From Deltaproteobacteria bacterium (GTDB lineage: Bacteria; Desulfobacterota; Desulfomonilia; UBA1062), in assembly GCA_029547185.1 (NCBI GenBank), contig JAKPPU010000028.1, positions 1 through 48,272 of the forward strand: 48,272 bases of DNA. The letters run 5' to 3'. The translations under genes were made by a program, and so were the position numbers. Below are positions 41,473 through 48,272 of the stretch, in pieces (position 1 is the stretch's first letter; each line of letters starts with the position of its first letter). The notes beneath the pieces were generated by a model that was given only the letters and a program-made list of their open reading frames with translations, was not told where the DNA came from and ran no database searches.

Positions 41473-44229
41473 TCACTTCCCCTGCTTCTTGAGCAGCAGG
41501 ACCGTCATAGTCAGCAGGCTCGCATAGATGACGATGAGAAAGACATAGTTCCATACGAGTTCGGGGAAGCCGATTCCCTTGGTAAAGGTTCCGGTGCTTA
41601 TGCTCAGGAAATAACGGGCAGGGAAGATAAAGGACATGACCCTGGCTCCGCCCGTGAGGGCCGAGACCGGGGTGATGAGCCCGGAGAATTCGAACGAGGG
41701 CACCACGGTGATGACGAAGGCTGCCACGAGCGCTGCAATCTGGGTCTGGGTAAAGGCTGAGATGAAGAGCCCGAGGCCGGTGCTCGCGATGATATAGAGC
41801 AGAGCACCTGAAACCAGAGCGGCAAGGCTCCCCTTGAAGGGGATCTCGAACATGAACAGGATCACTGCCATGAGGACGATGAAGCTCATGGCGCTTATCA
41901 CGATATACGGGATCTGCTTGCCCCAGAGGAACTCCATCCTGGTCATGGGGCTCGAGTAGAAGTTGGCGATGGAGCCGAGCTCCTTTTCCCTCACCACGCC
42001 GATGGCAGTCAGTATGCAGGGGACGATCATGAGCACGACGGCCATCAGTCCGGGGGCTACGGAATAGCGGCTTCGCACCATAGGGTTGTACCAGTAGCGC
42101 GGCTGGATCCTTACCGTCGGCGTTCCCATGTAAGCACCCGACTTCAGCAAAAGATCCGAGAGATAGGACAGGTGCACGGCATCCGAATAATTCTTCGAGG
42201 TCTCTGCACGAAACGGCATGGTGCCGTCGAGATAGACGCCTACAGCCGGGTCCCTTCCTCTCTTCAGGTCCTTTTCAAACCCCGGGGGTATCTCGATCAC
42301 CATCCTGTAGTCGCCCTTCTGAAAGCCCGAGTCTATCTGGGAGGGGCTTTCGAGCCTCGCTGTCTCGGTGAAGTAGCGCGAGCCGACGTAGTAGTCGATG
42401 TATTCGCGGCTCGTTGTCGACCGGTCATAATCGAGAGTGCCGAAGAGGACGTTTTCGATGTCGGTCGAGATGCCGAAGCCGAAGATGATGAGGAGGACCG
42501 GCGGCATGATGAAGGAGGTGACCAGCCTGACAGGGTCGCGGAAGAGCTCGATCGTCTCTCTCTTGACCAGGGCTGCCAGCCGGTACGGGTCGAAGCTTCG
42601 ATGCTGCTTGTGGTGCCTGGCCGGCGATAGTTCGATGGGCACGGTCTGCCTTTCGCCGAATTCCTCGGAGGCTATCTCGCTCTTCTCGATGTCCTCCCTC
42701 ATGCAGGCGATGAAGGTCTCTTCGAGGGTTGTGCTTCCGCGGGAGCGGATGAGCTCGTCGGGCGAGTCGCACGCCAGCACCCTGCCCATGCTCATGAGGG
42801 CGACCCTGTCGCACCTGCTTGCCTCGTTCATGTAGTGGGTGGTGACGAAGATCGTGACCCCGTGCTCGCGGGAAAGCTCGATGAGCAGATCCCAGAAATG
42901 GTCCCTTGCAACGGGGTCGACGCCCGATGTCGGCTCGTCGAGGATCAGGATCTCGGGCTCGTGGATCGCGGCCACCGCCAGGGACAGACGCTGCCTGATG
43001 CCGAGCGGCAGCCTCTCGGTCTGGTCGTCCATGACATCGGAGAGGCCGAACCGCTCCGCCATGTTCCTCGCCCGAACGGCGACCTCGGAGACGGGCAGGT
43101 CGAAGAGGTGGGCGTGCATTTCGAGGTTCTGCCTCACCGTAAGCTCGCCGTAGAGAGAGAACATCTGGGACATGTAGCCGATTCTTTTGCGGAGCTCGAT
43201 GCTTCCCGCTTCGACCGAGCTCCCGAAGATATAGGCCTCGCCGTGGGTCGGGGGGAGGAGCCCGGTGAGCATCTTCATGGTCGTGGTCTTTCCGCAGCCG
43301 TTCGAGCCCACGAAACCGAAGATCTCCCCTTTGGGGATGGTGAAGGAAACATTGTCGACGGCCGTGAAATCACCAAATCGCTTGGTGAGGCCTATCGCCT
43401 CGATGGCGGCATCGTCCCCGGAAGGTATCCTCGGCCGAGCCGTGAAGCCGCTGTGGCCGTAGCGCAGGTTCTCGGGCAGCAGGGAAATATAGGCCTCTTC
43501 GATGGTGGCCCTGCCGGTCTTTTCCTTCAGGTCTGCCGGGGTACCGGAGGCGAGGACCCTCCCTCCCTCCATCATGACCAGCCAGTCGAGGTGCTCGGCC
43601 TCCTCCATGTACGCCGTGGCGATGAGGATGCTCATGCCCCCTCGGTGAGAACCCATATCCCTGATGGTCTCCCAGAACTGGCGTCTCGAAAGAGGATCGA
43701 CACCGGTTGTGGGCTCGTCCATGATGAGCAGGTCAGGATCATGGATGAGTGCGCAGCACAGACCGAGCTTCTGCTTCATTCCGCCGGAGAGGGCGCCGGC
43801 GGGCCTGTCGGCGAAGGAGGCGAGGTTCGAGGCGACGAGGAGCCGCCGTATCCGCTCTTCCCTCTCCTGCCTGGAGAAGCCGAAGAGGCTGCCGAAGAAA
43901 TTCACGTTCTCGTAGACCGACAGGGTGGCATAGAGATTTCCGCCCAGCCCTTGCGGGATGTAGGCGATCTGGGAGCATACGTCCTGGCGATGGACACGCG
44001 AACGCATGTCCCCATTCAGGACATGGACACTGCCCTTCCTGATTCTTTTCTGGCCGGCAATAATGCCCAGGAGCGTGGATTTGCCCACGCCGTCCGGCCC
44101 GATGAACCCCACCTGACACCCGGCAGGGATTTCGAGAGAGACATCGGCGAGGGCGTGCTTCTTTCCGTAGCGGTGGGAGAGCCCCTCGATCCGTATGACG
44201 GGCTCTCTGGCATTCATCGCTTCATTCAT
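41473..44229 (-). CDS. rbbA: RbbA-like fused ABC transporter (two ATPase domains plus permease)
   Basis: A 918-residue protein. The first ATPase has Walker A GPDGVGKST (44-52), signature LSGGMKQ and Walker B LLIMDEPTTG. The second has GSNGCGKTT, a signature changed to LPLGIRQ, and LILDEPTSG. An ABC-2 permease domain follows with a periplasmic insert (DYDRSTTSREYIDYYVGS) and six helices. This layout matches E. coli RbbA/YhiH, described as ribosome-associated ATPase but also a predicted exporter. Order HlyD-like, RbbA, YhhJ is the same as in E. coli. It overlaps the HlyD-like stop by four bases (ATGA), so translation is coupled. The LPLG change is a family trait of this second domain rather than a defect, as far as I recall. 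Confidence 0.92.
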   Translation of the reverse strand: MNEAMNAREPVIRIEGLSHRYGKKHALADVSLEIPAGCQVGFIGPDGVGKSTLLGIIAGQKRIRKGSVHVLNGDMRSRVHRQDVCSQIAYIPQGLGGNLYATLSVYENVNFFGSLFGFSRQEREERIRRLLVASNLASFADRPAGALSGGMKQKLGLCCALIHDPDLLIMDEPTTGVDPLSRRQFWETIRDMGSHRGGMSILIATAYMEEAEHLDWLVMMEGGRVLASGTPADLKEKTGRATIEEAYISLLPENLRYGHSGFTARPRIPSGDDAAIEAIGLTKRFGDFTAVDNVSFTIPKGEIFGFVGSNGCGKTTTMKMLTGLLPPTHGEAYIFGSSVEAGSIELRKRIGYMSQMFSLYGELTVRQNLEMHAHLFDLPVSEVAVRARNMAERFGLSDVMDDQTERLPLGIRQRLSLAVAAIHEPEILILDEPTSGVDPVARDHFWDLLIELSREHGVTIFVTTHYMNEASRCDRVALMSMGRVLACDSPDELIRSRGSTTLEETFIACMREDIEKSEIASEEFGERQTVPIELSPARHHKQHRSFDPYRLAALVKRETIELFRDPVRLVTSFIMPPVLLIIFGFGISTDIENVLFGTLDYDRSTTSREYIDYYVGSRYFTETARLESPSQIDSGFQKGDYRMVIEIPPGFEKDLKRGRDPAVGVYLDGTMPFRAETSKNYSDAVHLSYLSDLLLKSGAYMGTPTVRIQPRYWYNPMVRSRYSVAPGLMAVVLMIVPCILTAIGVVREKELGSIANFYSSPMTRMEFLWGKQIPYIVISAMSFIVLMAVILFMFEIPFKGSLAALVSGALLYIIASTGLGLFISAFTQTQIAALVAAFVITVVPSFEFSGLITPVSALTGGARVMSFIFPARYFLSISTGTFTKGIGFPELVWNYVFLIVIYASLLTMTVLLLKKQGK

Positions 44230-45197
44230 TTCAGATTATCCGGCCATTTCGCGGACGGGTCGAGGCGGATGTAGGCTACTCCGGGCATTCCGGGCTTCAA
44301 GGTGGGGTCTGCAATCCCCTCGATGCGGACTTTTACCCTGAAAACGAGCTTCTGGCGCTCTTCCGTCGCCTCGACTTCCTTGGGGGTGAACTGGGCCTTC
44401 TCGGAGACGAAGCTCACCTTTGCATGCAGAGGGCGGTCGGGAAAGGCGTCGGTTACGACACGGGCCTCGGCGCCGATGGCAACCATGCCCGCAACCTTTT
44501 CAGGAAGGAAGATGTTCATGTACATGTCGCCCATGTCGATGACGGTGAGGACCTTGCCTCCTGCGGGCAGGACCTCGCCGGGTTCGGCCAGGCGCGCCTG
44601 GACGCGCCCGTTACAGTAGGTTCTCAGGATGCAGTCGTCGATCTCGGTCTTGAGACGATCGACCTGGGCGGATGCCGATGCAATGGCAGCCTCGCACTCG
44701 GCAACCCTCGATACGAGGCCGGCATACTCAGCGTTGGAGATCTCTTTCTGGGTTTCGTCACGGTCGTACTGCTGCTGCGTGGAGATACCCCTTGAAAAGA
44801 GATTCCTTGAGCGTGCGAACTCCTTTTCCGCGAAGACGACCCTGTTGCGGACTTCCTGGACCTTGGCTATAGCCGTCCGGCGGGCGCCCTTGGCCCTCAT
44901 GACCTCTGCCTCGGCCTGCTTCAGCATTGCCTGGAGCGTGCTGATATCCATCCTGGCGAGGATCTGATTTTCCTTTACGAGATCGCCTTCCCTCACGGTC
45001 ACTTCGTAGAGGCGGCCAGGTATGCCGGTGGCAATGTCAACCTCGGTGGCCTCGAGCCGGCCGTTCCCCATAGCGAACCCTTCAGGGATCGTACTCTTGT
45101 CCTTGCTGTAGAAGAGCTTGAACCCCAGGGCACCAATCAGGACGACCAGAACGGCGAAGAGAACCGCCCTTTTGATAAACCTCCCTTTATCAGCCAT
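44226..45197 (-). CDS. yhiI: HlyD/YhiI-like membrane fusion protein
   Basis: Periplasmic adaptor of 323 residues linking an inner membrane ABC exporter to an outer membrane channel. An N-terminal signal-anchor helix (AVLFAVLVVLIGALGFKLF) is followed by a lipoyl-like half (GRLEATEVDIATGIPGRLYEV, REGDLVKENQILARMD), a coiled coil of about 100 residues (110-210), the second lipoyl half (AEPGEVLPAGGKVLTVID) and a beta-barrel domain. The ATG at 45197 has AAGGGG upstream; a longer frame to 45224 also exists. It is the first gene of a tightly coupled operon with RbbA and YhhJ homologues. The TolC-like protein at 8201 could be the outer membrane part. Confidence 0.92.
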   Translation of the reverse strand: MADKGRFIKRAVLFAVLVVLIGALGFKLFYSKDKSTIPEGFAMGNGRLEATEVDIATGIPGRLYEVTVREGDLVKENQILARMDISTLQAMLKQAEAEVMRAKGARRTAIAKVQEVRNRVVFAEKEFARSRNLFSRGISTQQQYDRDETQKEISNAEYAGLVSRVAECEAAIASASAQVDRLKTEIDDCILRTYCNGRVQARLAEPGEVLPAGGKVLTVIDMGDMYMNIFLPEKVAGMVAIGAEARVVTDAFPDRPLHAKVSFVSEKAQFTPKEVEATEERQKLVFRVKVRIEGIADPTLKPGMPGVAYIRLDPSAKWPDNLK

Positions 45198-45533
45198 AAA
45201 CACCCCTTTATCATTCAAGTGCACATTCGAGTCATCAGGCCGGGCTCGCCTCGGGACACGGAGAAGGCGCCCGCCTCTTAGACAGGTTGTTCTCGCGCAA
45301 GAAACCTCTCATCAAGCAATCCGGAACACGGCATTCCATGCAAGCCGATTCAGTATAATTAAATCAATCCTCTCCCGTGGTCAAATGAAACTTCATTACT
45401 TTGACCGAATCTTCATGTGATGATATGAGCATAGTGATAATAATAAGAGTATGTCCGGGATCCTGTATATGTTCGGGGAAGAAGGCGTTTCTTATCGGTA
45501 TGATCCTTTGCGCGCGCGGGGCGGAGGCATGCG
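45198..45533. other. Divergent gap between exporter operon and thioredoxin-like gene
   Basis: About 336 bases with no coding frame supported by a ribosome site. It should carry the exporter operon promoter on the minus strand and the thioredoxin-like promoter on the plus strand. TTGACC (45406-45411) with TATGAG 17 bases on is a weak plus-strand candidate; no operator or terminator is clear. Confidence 0.35.
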
Positions 45534-46037
45534 GTGCCGGTGACAAAAATCGAGATCAACGGAAGCCTCGTGGGCATCATTGGCCTCGATGCCTGCTTCG
45601 AGGAGGTGAGATCGCTCGGAATGGCCGATGGGGAATCCGTCAAAGAGCTTCTCTTGAGGAAGGTGAAGGAGGAGAATTACGTCCCCACGAGTATGGAGGC
45701 GAGCTACAAGGAAGCCCTTTTCGCCGAATACAGGATCTTCACCGGTGAGATCGAAAGGCAGAGCCAGGCCCCCGCTTTTGCCCGCATCCGGCTCTACGGC
45801 TCTTCGTGCTTCAGGTGCGAGAGGCTCGACGAGATGGTCAAGGATGTCCTCTCGAGGGCAGGCATCAGGGCGGATTACCTGCACATCGGGGACATCAGGG
45901 AGACGGCTCAGGCCGGCATCATGACCACTCCCGCATTGACCGTAAACGGAAAGATTATCCTTGCGGGCCGGGTCCCTTCGCCGGACCAGCTCGAAAAGAT
46001 GCTGCTCGCCGCATTGGACGCTCACGAGAATACCTGA
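45534..46037 (+). CDS. Thioredoxin-fold protein with an N-terminal conserved extension
   Basis: A 167-residue protein starting at a GTG with GGAGG six to seven bases upstream. Residues about 84-160 are a thioredoxin-like domain of the redox-active-disulfide type: IRLYGSSCFRCERLDEMV with Cys92-x2-Cys95, GIMTTPALTVNGKIILAGR with the cis-proline, and a VPSPDQLEKMLL helix. The N-terminal 75 residues (IEINGSLVGIIGLDACFEEVRSLGM, shown in part) form a separate helical domain with Cys21, seen in related anaerobe proteins, function unknown to me. No signal peptide, so it is cytoplasmic. It could receive electrons from the FTR-like protein at 4900. Confidence 0.8.
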   Translation: MPVTKIEINGSLVGIIGLDACFEEVRSLGMADGESVKELLLRKVKEENYVPTSMEASYKEALFAEYRIFTGEIERQSQAPAFARIRLYGSSCFRCERLDEMVKDVLSRAGIRADYLHIGDIRETAQAGIMTTPALTVNGKIILAGRVPSPDQLEKMLLAALDAHENT

Positions 46038-46193
46038 CCCGCTGTCAGACAGTCACTGAAAGCTCTTTTAGGGTATTCGCCGGCCCCTCCCTGTTCGTAA
46101 ACGTAACAACAGGGACAAATTATGTAAGCTTTCCCTTTCCTTCGAACCGGGCGGCAGGATGCCGATTCTGTAACGCATTGATATGGCTCTTTT

Positions 46194-46221
46194 TTGAAAA
46201 GGAGAGGCTAAATAGCATAAT
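46194..46221 (+). promoter_or_regulatory. Promoter of the DUF4382 lipoprotein gene
   Basis: TTGAAA (46194-46199), a 16-base spacer and CATAAT (46216-46221) lie 46 bases before the ATG at 46268. The gap to the previous gene is otherwise AT-rich for this window. Confidence 0.5.
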
Positions 46222-46267
46222 TATTGCAAGGCTTTTGAGACATTACCATCTGCGGGGAGATGTAGCC

Positions 46268-47383
46268 ATGACGAGATCGAGAGTATGCTTTCTTGCTTTC
46301 ATTCTGGCGGCGGCAGTGTCCTATGGATGCGGCAGCAGTTCCTCGAGCTCAACCGGAACCTTGTCCTTGAGCCTTTCAGATGCGGCTTCGAACGAGTACA
46401 AGGCGATATACGTCACGGTCAAGGAAGTGCAGGTCCACATGGGAGGCGGCGACGAGGGCCGCTGGTATACCGTTGCCTCCCCGAACATGACCTACAACCT
46501 CCTCACCCTGGTGAACGGGATCATGGGGCAGCTCAGCCTGTCATATCTCGAAACCGGGACCTATACCCAAATCCGGCTCATTCTCGGTAGCAGCCCCGAC
46601 AGCAGCAACAACATCCTCGGGGTGAGCCATCCGTTTGCGAACTATGTCGTGGACGACACGAGCCAGTATCACGAGCTCAAGGTTCCGAGCGGATACCGGA
46701 CAGGGATCAAGCTCGTCCATGAGTTTGAGATCGTCGAGGGGGTCACCACCGAGCTGGTCCTCGACTTCGACACGGAAAAATGTGTCGTCCGGTCGGGAAA
46801 CAGCAGAAGCTGGAAGCTCAATCCCGTGATCAGGGTCCTGGGTACGACGAACAAGGCCATCGTGAGCGGGATCGTGACCGACGCCGGGAATGCGCCCATC
46901 GCAGGGGCGCGGGTCAGCATCCAGAGGTACGACACGGAAACCCACGAGGTTGCCGTATTTGCCTCGACCCTCACGGCAGCGGACGGAGAGTATCAGATCT
47001 ATGTGGAGCCCGGCCTGTACACCGTGCTTGTCTGCAAGGACGGATACGCCCCTGCCTGCTCGATGCTCATGACGGGAAGCAACGAGGATTACGAGCAGTC
47101 CTTCGCCCTCCCGGCCGTAACCACGGGGCAGGTCACGTGCAGCGTCACTCTTCCTCAGGGTTCGCAGGACCAGACCGTGGGGATCCACTTCCTGAAGACA
47201 TCTCCCTGCGACGAGGCGAACCTCGTCGAGGTGAAGGCGGTCTATGTTTCGCAGTCAGGGTCGTACCCTGTCGACCTGCCCGCAGGTGCGTATGTGGTCA
47301 TAGCCTCTGACGGGGCTGTGACACTCCCGGGCAAGAATGCCGCGACAGGCAGTACGGTAAGCTTGGATTTTACGGCCGGTTGA
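46268..47383 (+). CDS. DUF4382 lipoprotein with carboxypeptidase-regulatory-like domain
   Basis: A 371-residue surface or periplasmic lipoprotein. The lipobox is SYGC (Cys21), followed by a serine run. Residues about 30-200 are DUF4382 (TLSLSLSDAASNEYKAIYVTVKEVQVH, shown in part: KAIYVTVKEVQVH; then LLTLVNGIMGQLS and LETGTYTQIRLIL). A carboxypeptidase-regulatory-like beta sandwich follows (VSGIVTDAGNAPIAGARVSIQ, ADGEYQIYVEPGLYTVLV). Such proteins bind sugars or act as adhesins, but this is not known for the family as a whole. GGGGAG lies nine bases before the ATG, and an intrinsic terminator lies just after the stop, so it is a single-gene unit. Its function stays unknown. Confidence 0.88.
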   Translation: MTRSRVCFLAFILAAAVSYGCGSSSSSSTGTLSLSLSDAASNEYKAIYVTVKEVQVHMGGGDEGRWYTVASPNMTYNLLTLVNGIMGQLSLSYLETGTYTQIRLILGSSPDSSNNILGVSHPFANYVVDDTSQYHELKVPSGYRTGIKLVHEFEIVEGVTTELVLDFDTEKCVVRSGNSRSWKLNPVIRVLGTTNKAIVSGIVTDAGNAPIAGARVSIQRYDTETHEVAVFASTLTAADGEYQIYVEPGLYTVLVCKDGYAPACSMLMTGSNEDYEQSFALPAVTTGQVTCSVTLPQGSQDQTVGIHFLKTSPCDEANLVEVKAVYVSQSGSYPVDLPAGAYVVIASDGAVTLPGKNAATGSTVSLDFTAG

Positions 47384-47399
47384 AGCATCCCGACCGAAG

Positions 47400-47456
47400 G
47401 GCAGGGGCCGGAACAGATATACCCCCCGGCACATATCCCGGCTCCTGCCGTTTTTT
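47400..47456 (+). terminator. Strong intrinsic terminator after the DUF4382 gene
   Basis: GGCAGGGGCCGG (47400-47411) pairs with CCGGCTCCTGCC (47438-47449) over 12 bp with one G-U pair, then G and TTTTTT (47451-47456). The T-run touches the stop codon of the convergent S1 protein gene. Confidence 0.85.
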
Positions 47457-48272
47457 ATTTCTTCTTCTGGAGCGCTTTCTGGAGCTTTTCGCCGAGCGAG
47501 CTCACCGTCTGCCTCGCCCCGCCGCTGAAGGTCTTCCAGTCGTCTTCGCCGAGGGCGTCGCCCGGGGCGAGGGTCACCTTGCGCTGATCCTTGTCGATGG
47601 ACTCGATGATGACGGATATGCTCTCTGAAACCTGCTTCTTTTCGAGAGAGGCCGGGTCGTGGTGCCTCGCGATCTTCGACTTGGGCAGGAGGCCGGTTAT
47701 GCCCGGCTCGAGCGTGACGAAATAGCCGAACTTCTCCTTCTTCTCGATGATCCCCTCGATCTTCTGCCCGACCCGGTATTTCTCCGATATGCCGATCCAG
47801 GGGTCTCCCTCGGCGTCCTTCATGCTGAGCGAGATCCTCCTGGCCGCCGGATCGATCTCCTTGACCATCACCTCGACGCGGTCGCCCACCTTCACCATGT
47901 CCTGCGCCTTTGCAACCCGCTTCTTGTAGCTCATCTCGGATATGTGGACCAGGCCCTCTATGCCGGGCTCGATCTCCACGAACACGCCGTAGTCCATGCA
48001 TCTCACCGCCGTGCCCGTGATCTTGTCGCCGTACTTGTACCTCTCGGCCACCGTGCTCCAGGGGTCGGCTCCCACCTGCTTCATGGAAAGGGAGATCTTG
48101 CGAGCGCTGCCGCCGGTCTCTTCGATGCCGACGATCTTGACCGTGATCTCGTCGCCCACGTGGAGGACCTCTTCAGGGGTGCCCAGCCGTGACCAGCTCA
48201 TCTCGGAGATGTGCACCATGCCCTCGGTGCCGGCGCTGATCTTCACGAATGCGCCGTAGGGCATGATCCTGC
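47455..48272 (-). CDS. S1-repeat RNA-binding protein (ribosomal protein S1 homologue), 5' part outside the window
   Basis: The visible 272 residues hold three S1 OB folds and the start of a fourth region. Each has the pattern YGxFVxIxxGxEGMVHISEMS: residues MPYGAFVKISAGTEGMVHIS, then MDYGVFVEIEPGIEGLVHIS, then FGYFVTLEPGITGLLPKSK, where the last is weaker. Each repeat ends RKISLSMK, RRISLSMK or RKVTLAPG, followed by the DPW linker found in ribosomal protein S1. A Lys-rich tail (LQKALQKKK) ends it. S1-type proteins bring mRNA to the 30S subunit. It could be the main RpsA or a shorter S1-like paralogue; the missing 5' part would decide. Confidence 0.85.
   Translation of the reverse strand, partial: RIMPYGAFVKISAGTEGMVHISEMSWSRLGTPEEVLHVGDEITVKIVGIEETGGSARKISLSMKQVGADPWSTVAERYKYGDKITGTAVRCMDYGVFVEIEPGIEGLVHISEMSYKKRVAKAQDMVKVGDRVEVMVKEIDPAARRISLSMKDAEGDPWIGISEKYRVGQKIEGIIEKKEKFGYFVTLEPGITGLLPKSKIARHHDPASLEKKQVSESISVIIESIDKDQRKVTLAPGDALGEDDWKTFSGGARQTVSSLGEKLQKALQKKK

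Noticed and set aside
41473..44229. Second ATPase domain of the RbbA-like protein has LPLGIRQ in place of LSGGxxQ
   Set aside because: From memory this form recurs in the second domain of this subfamily, so it is not evidence of a broken gene.
1..48272. tRNA, rRNA, CRISPR array, prophage or IS transposase
   Set aside because: None seen: no T-loop GGTTCRAATCC with a cloverleaf, no regularly spaced direct repeats, and no integrase or transposase motif.

Overview
The window looks like ordinary chromosomal DNA of a Gram-negative anaerobe, most probably a Desulfobacterota (deltaproteobacterial) lineage of the Syntrophia/Syntrophorhabdus kind. This is inferred from the gene repertoire: three acyl-CoA dehydrogenases, an AMP-forming acyl-CoA synthetase, an NDP-forming acyl-CoA synthetase subunit, a DUF6178 protein, a ferredoxin:thioredoxin-reductase-like catalytic subunit, a GEGP-type diheme protein with an OprP/O-like porin, and outer-membrane proteins (TolC, porin, lipocalin). 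No phage, plasmid, IS transposase, CRISPR array, rRNA or tRNA gene was found.

Layout. 1-2205 (+): histidine kinase (5' end cut by the window), lytic transglycosylase, PgsA. 2327-5611: orphan ABC substrate-binding lipoprotein-like gene, DUF2892 protein, a twice-deleted flavoprotein disulfide reductase relic, an overlapping glutaredoxin/FTR pair and a PilZ protein. 5877-11742 (-): DUF6178, a cysteine-rich four-helix membrane protein, TolC, DUF1015 and a small WaaP/RIO-like kinase. 11913-13850 (+): RNase R. 13851-14437: a gene-free convergent gap holding two copies, in opposite orientation, of a large structured palindrome with compensatory base changes; this is the most unusual feature. 14438-17283: XRE regulator plus acyl-CoA dehydrogenase facing a second acyl-CoA dehydrogenase across a strong promoter with a dyad operator. 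17471-24711: a frameshifted GT39-type membrane glycosyltransferase, stand-alone RAM domain, LeuB, YihG-type acyltransferase, Blc lipocalin, a duplicated NIPSNAP-like protein and a GH57 branching enzyme. 24907-28923: acyl-CoA synthetase, acyl-CoA dehydrogenase, and a convergent FadR-type regulator. 29111-35895: diguanylate cyclase, DUF1846 protein, lipoprotein, Hsp20, GNAT, NDP-forming synthetase. 36103-40168 (-): diheme surface protein, porin, HD-GYP. 40355-45197 (-): a complete yhiI-rbbA-yhhJ exporter operon. 45534-48272: thioredoxin-like protein, DUF4382 lipoprotein, and the 3' part of an S1-repeat protein gene.

How the parts fit. The CoA ligases, acyl-CoA dehydrogenases and GntR/FadR and XRE regulators suggest regulated beta-oxidation of fatty or aromatic-derived acids. 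PilZ, GGDEF and HD-GYP proteins give a full c-di-GMP signalling set spread over the window. TolC and the HlyD/ABC-2 operon are separate loci that could work together. Glutaredoxin, FTR-like and thioredoxin-like proteins point to ferredoxin-driven thiol redox control typical of anaerobes.

Start codons were chosen by hand from Shine-Dalgarno spacing and signal peptides; many differ from the longest open frame. Family names are from recognition of motifs, not from a database search.
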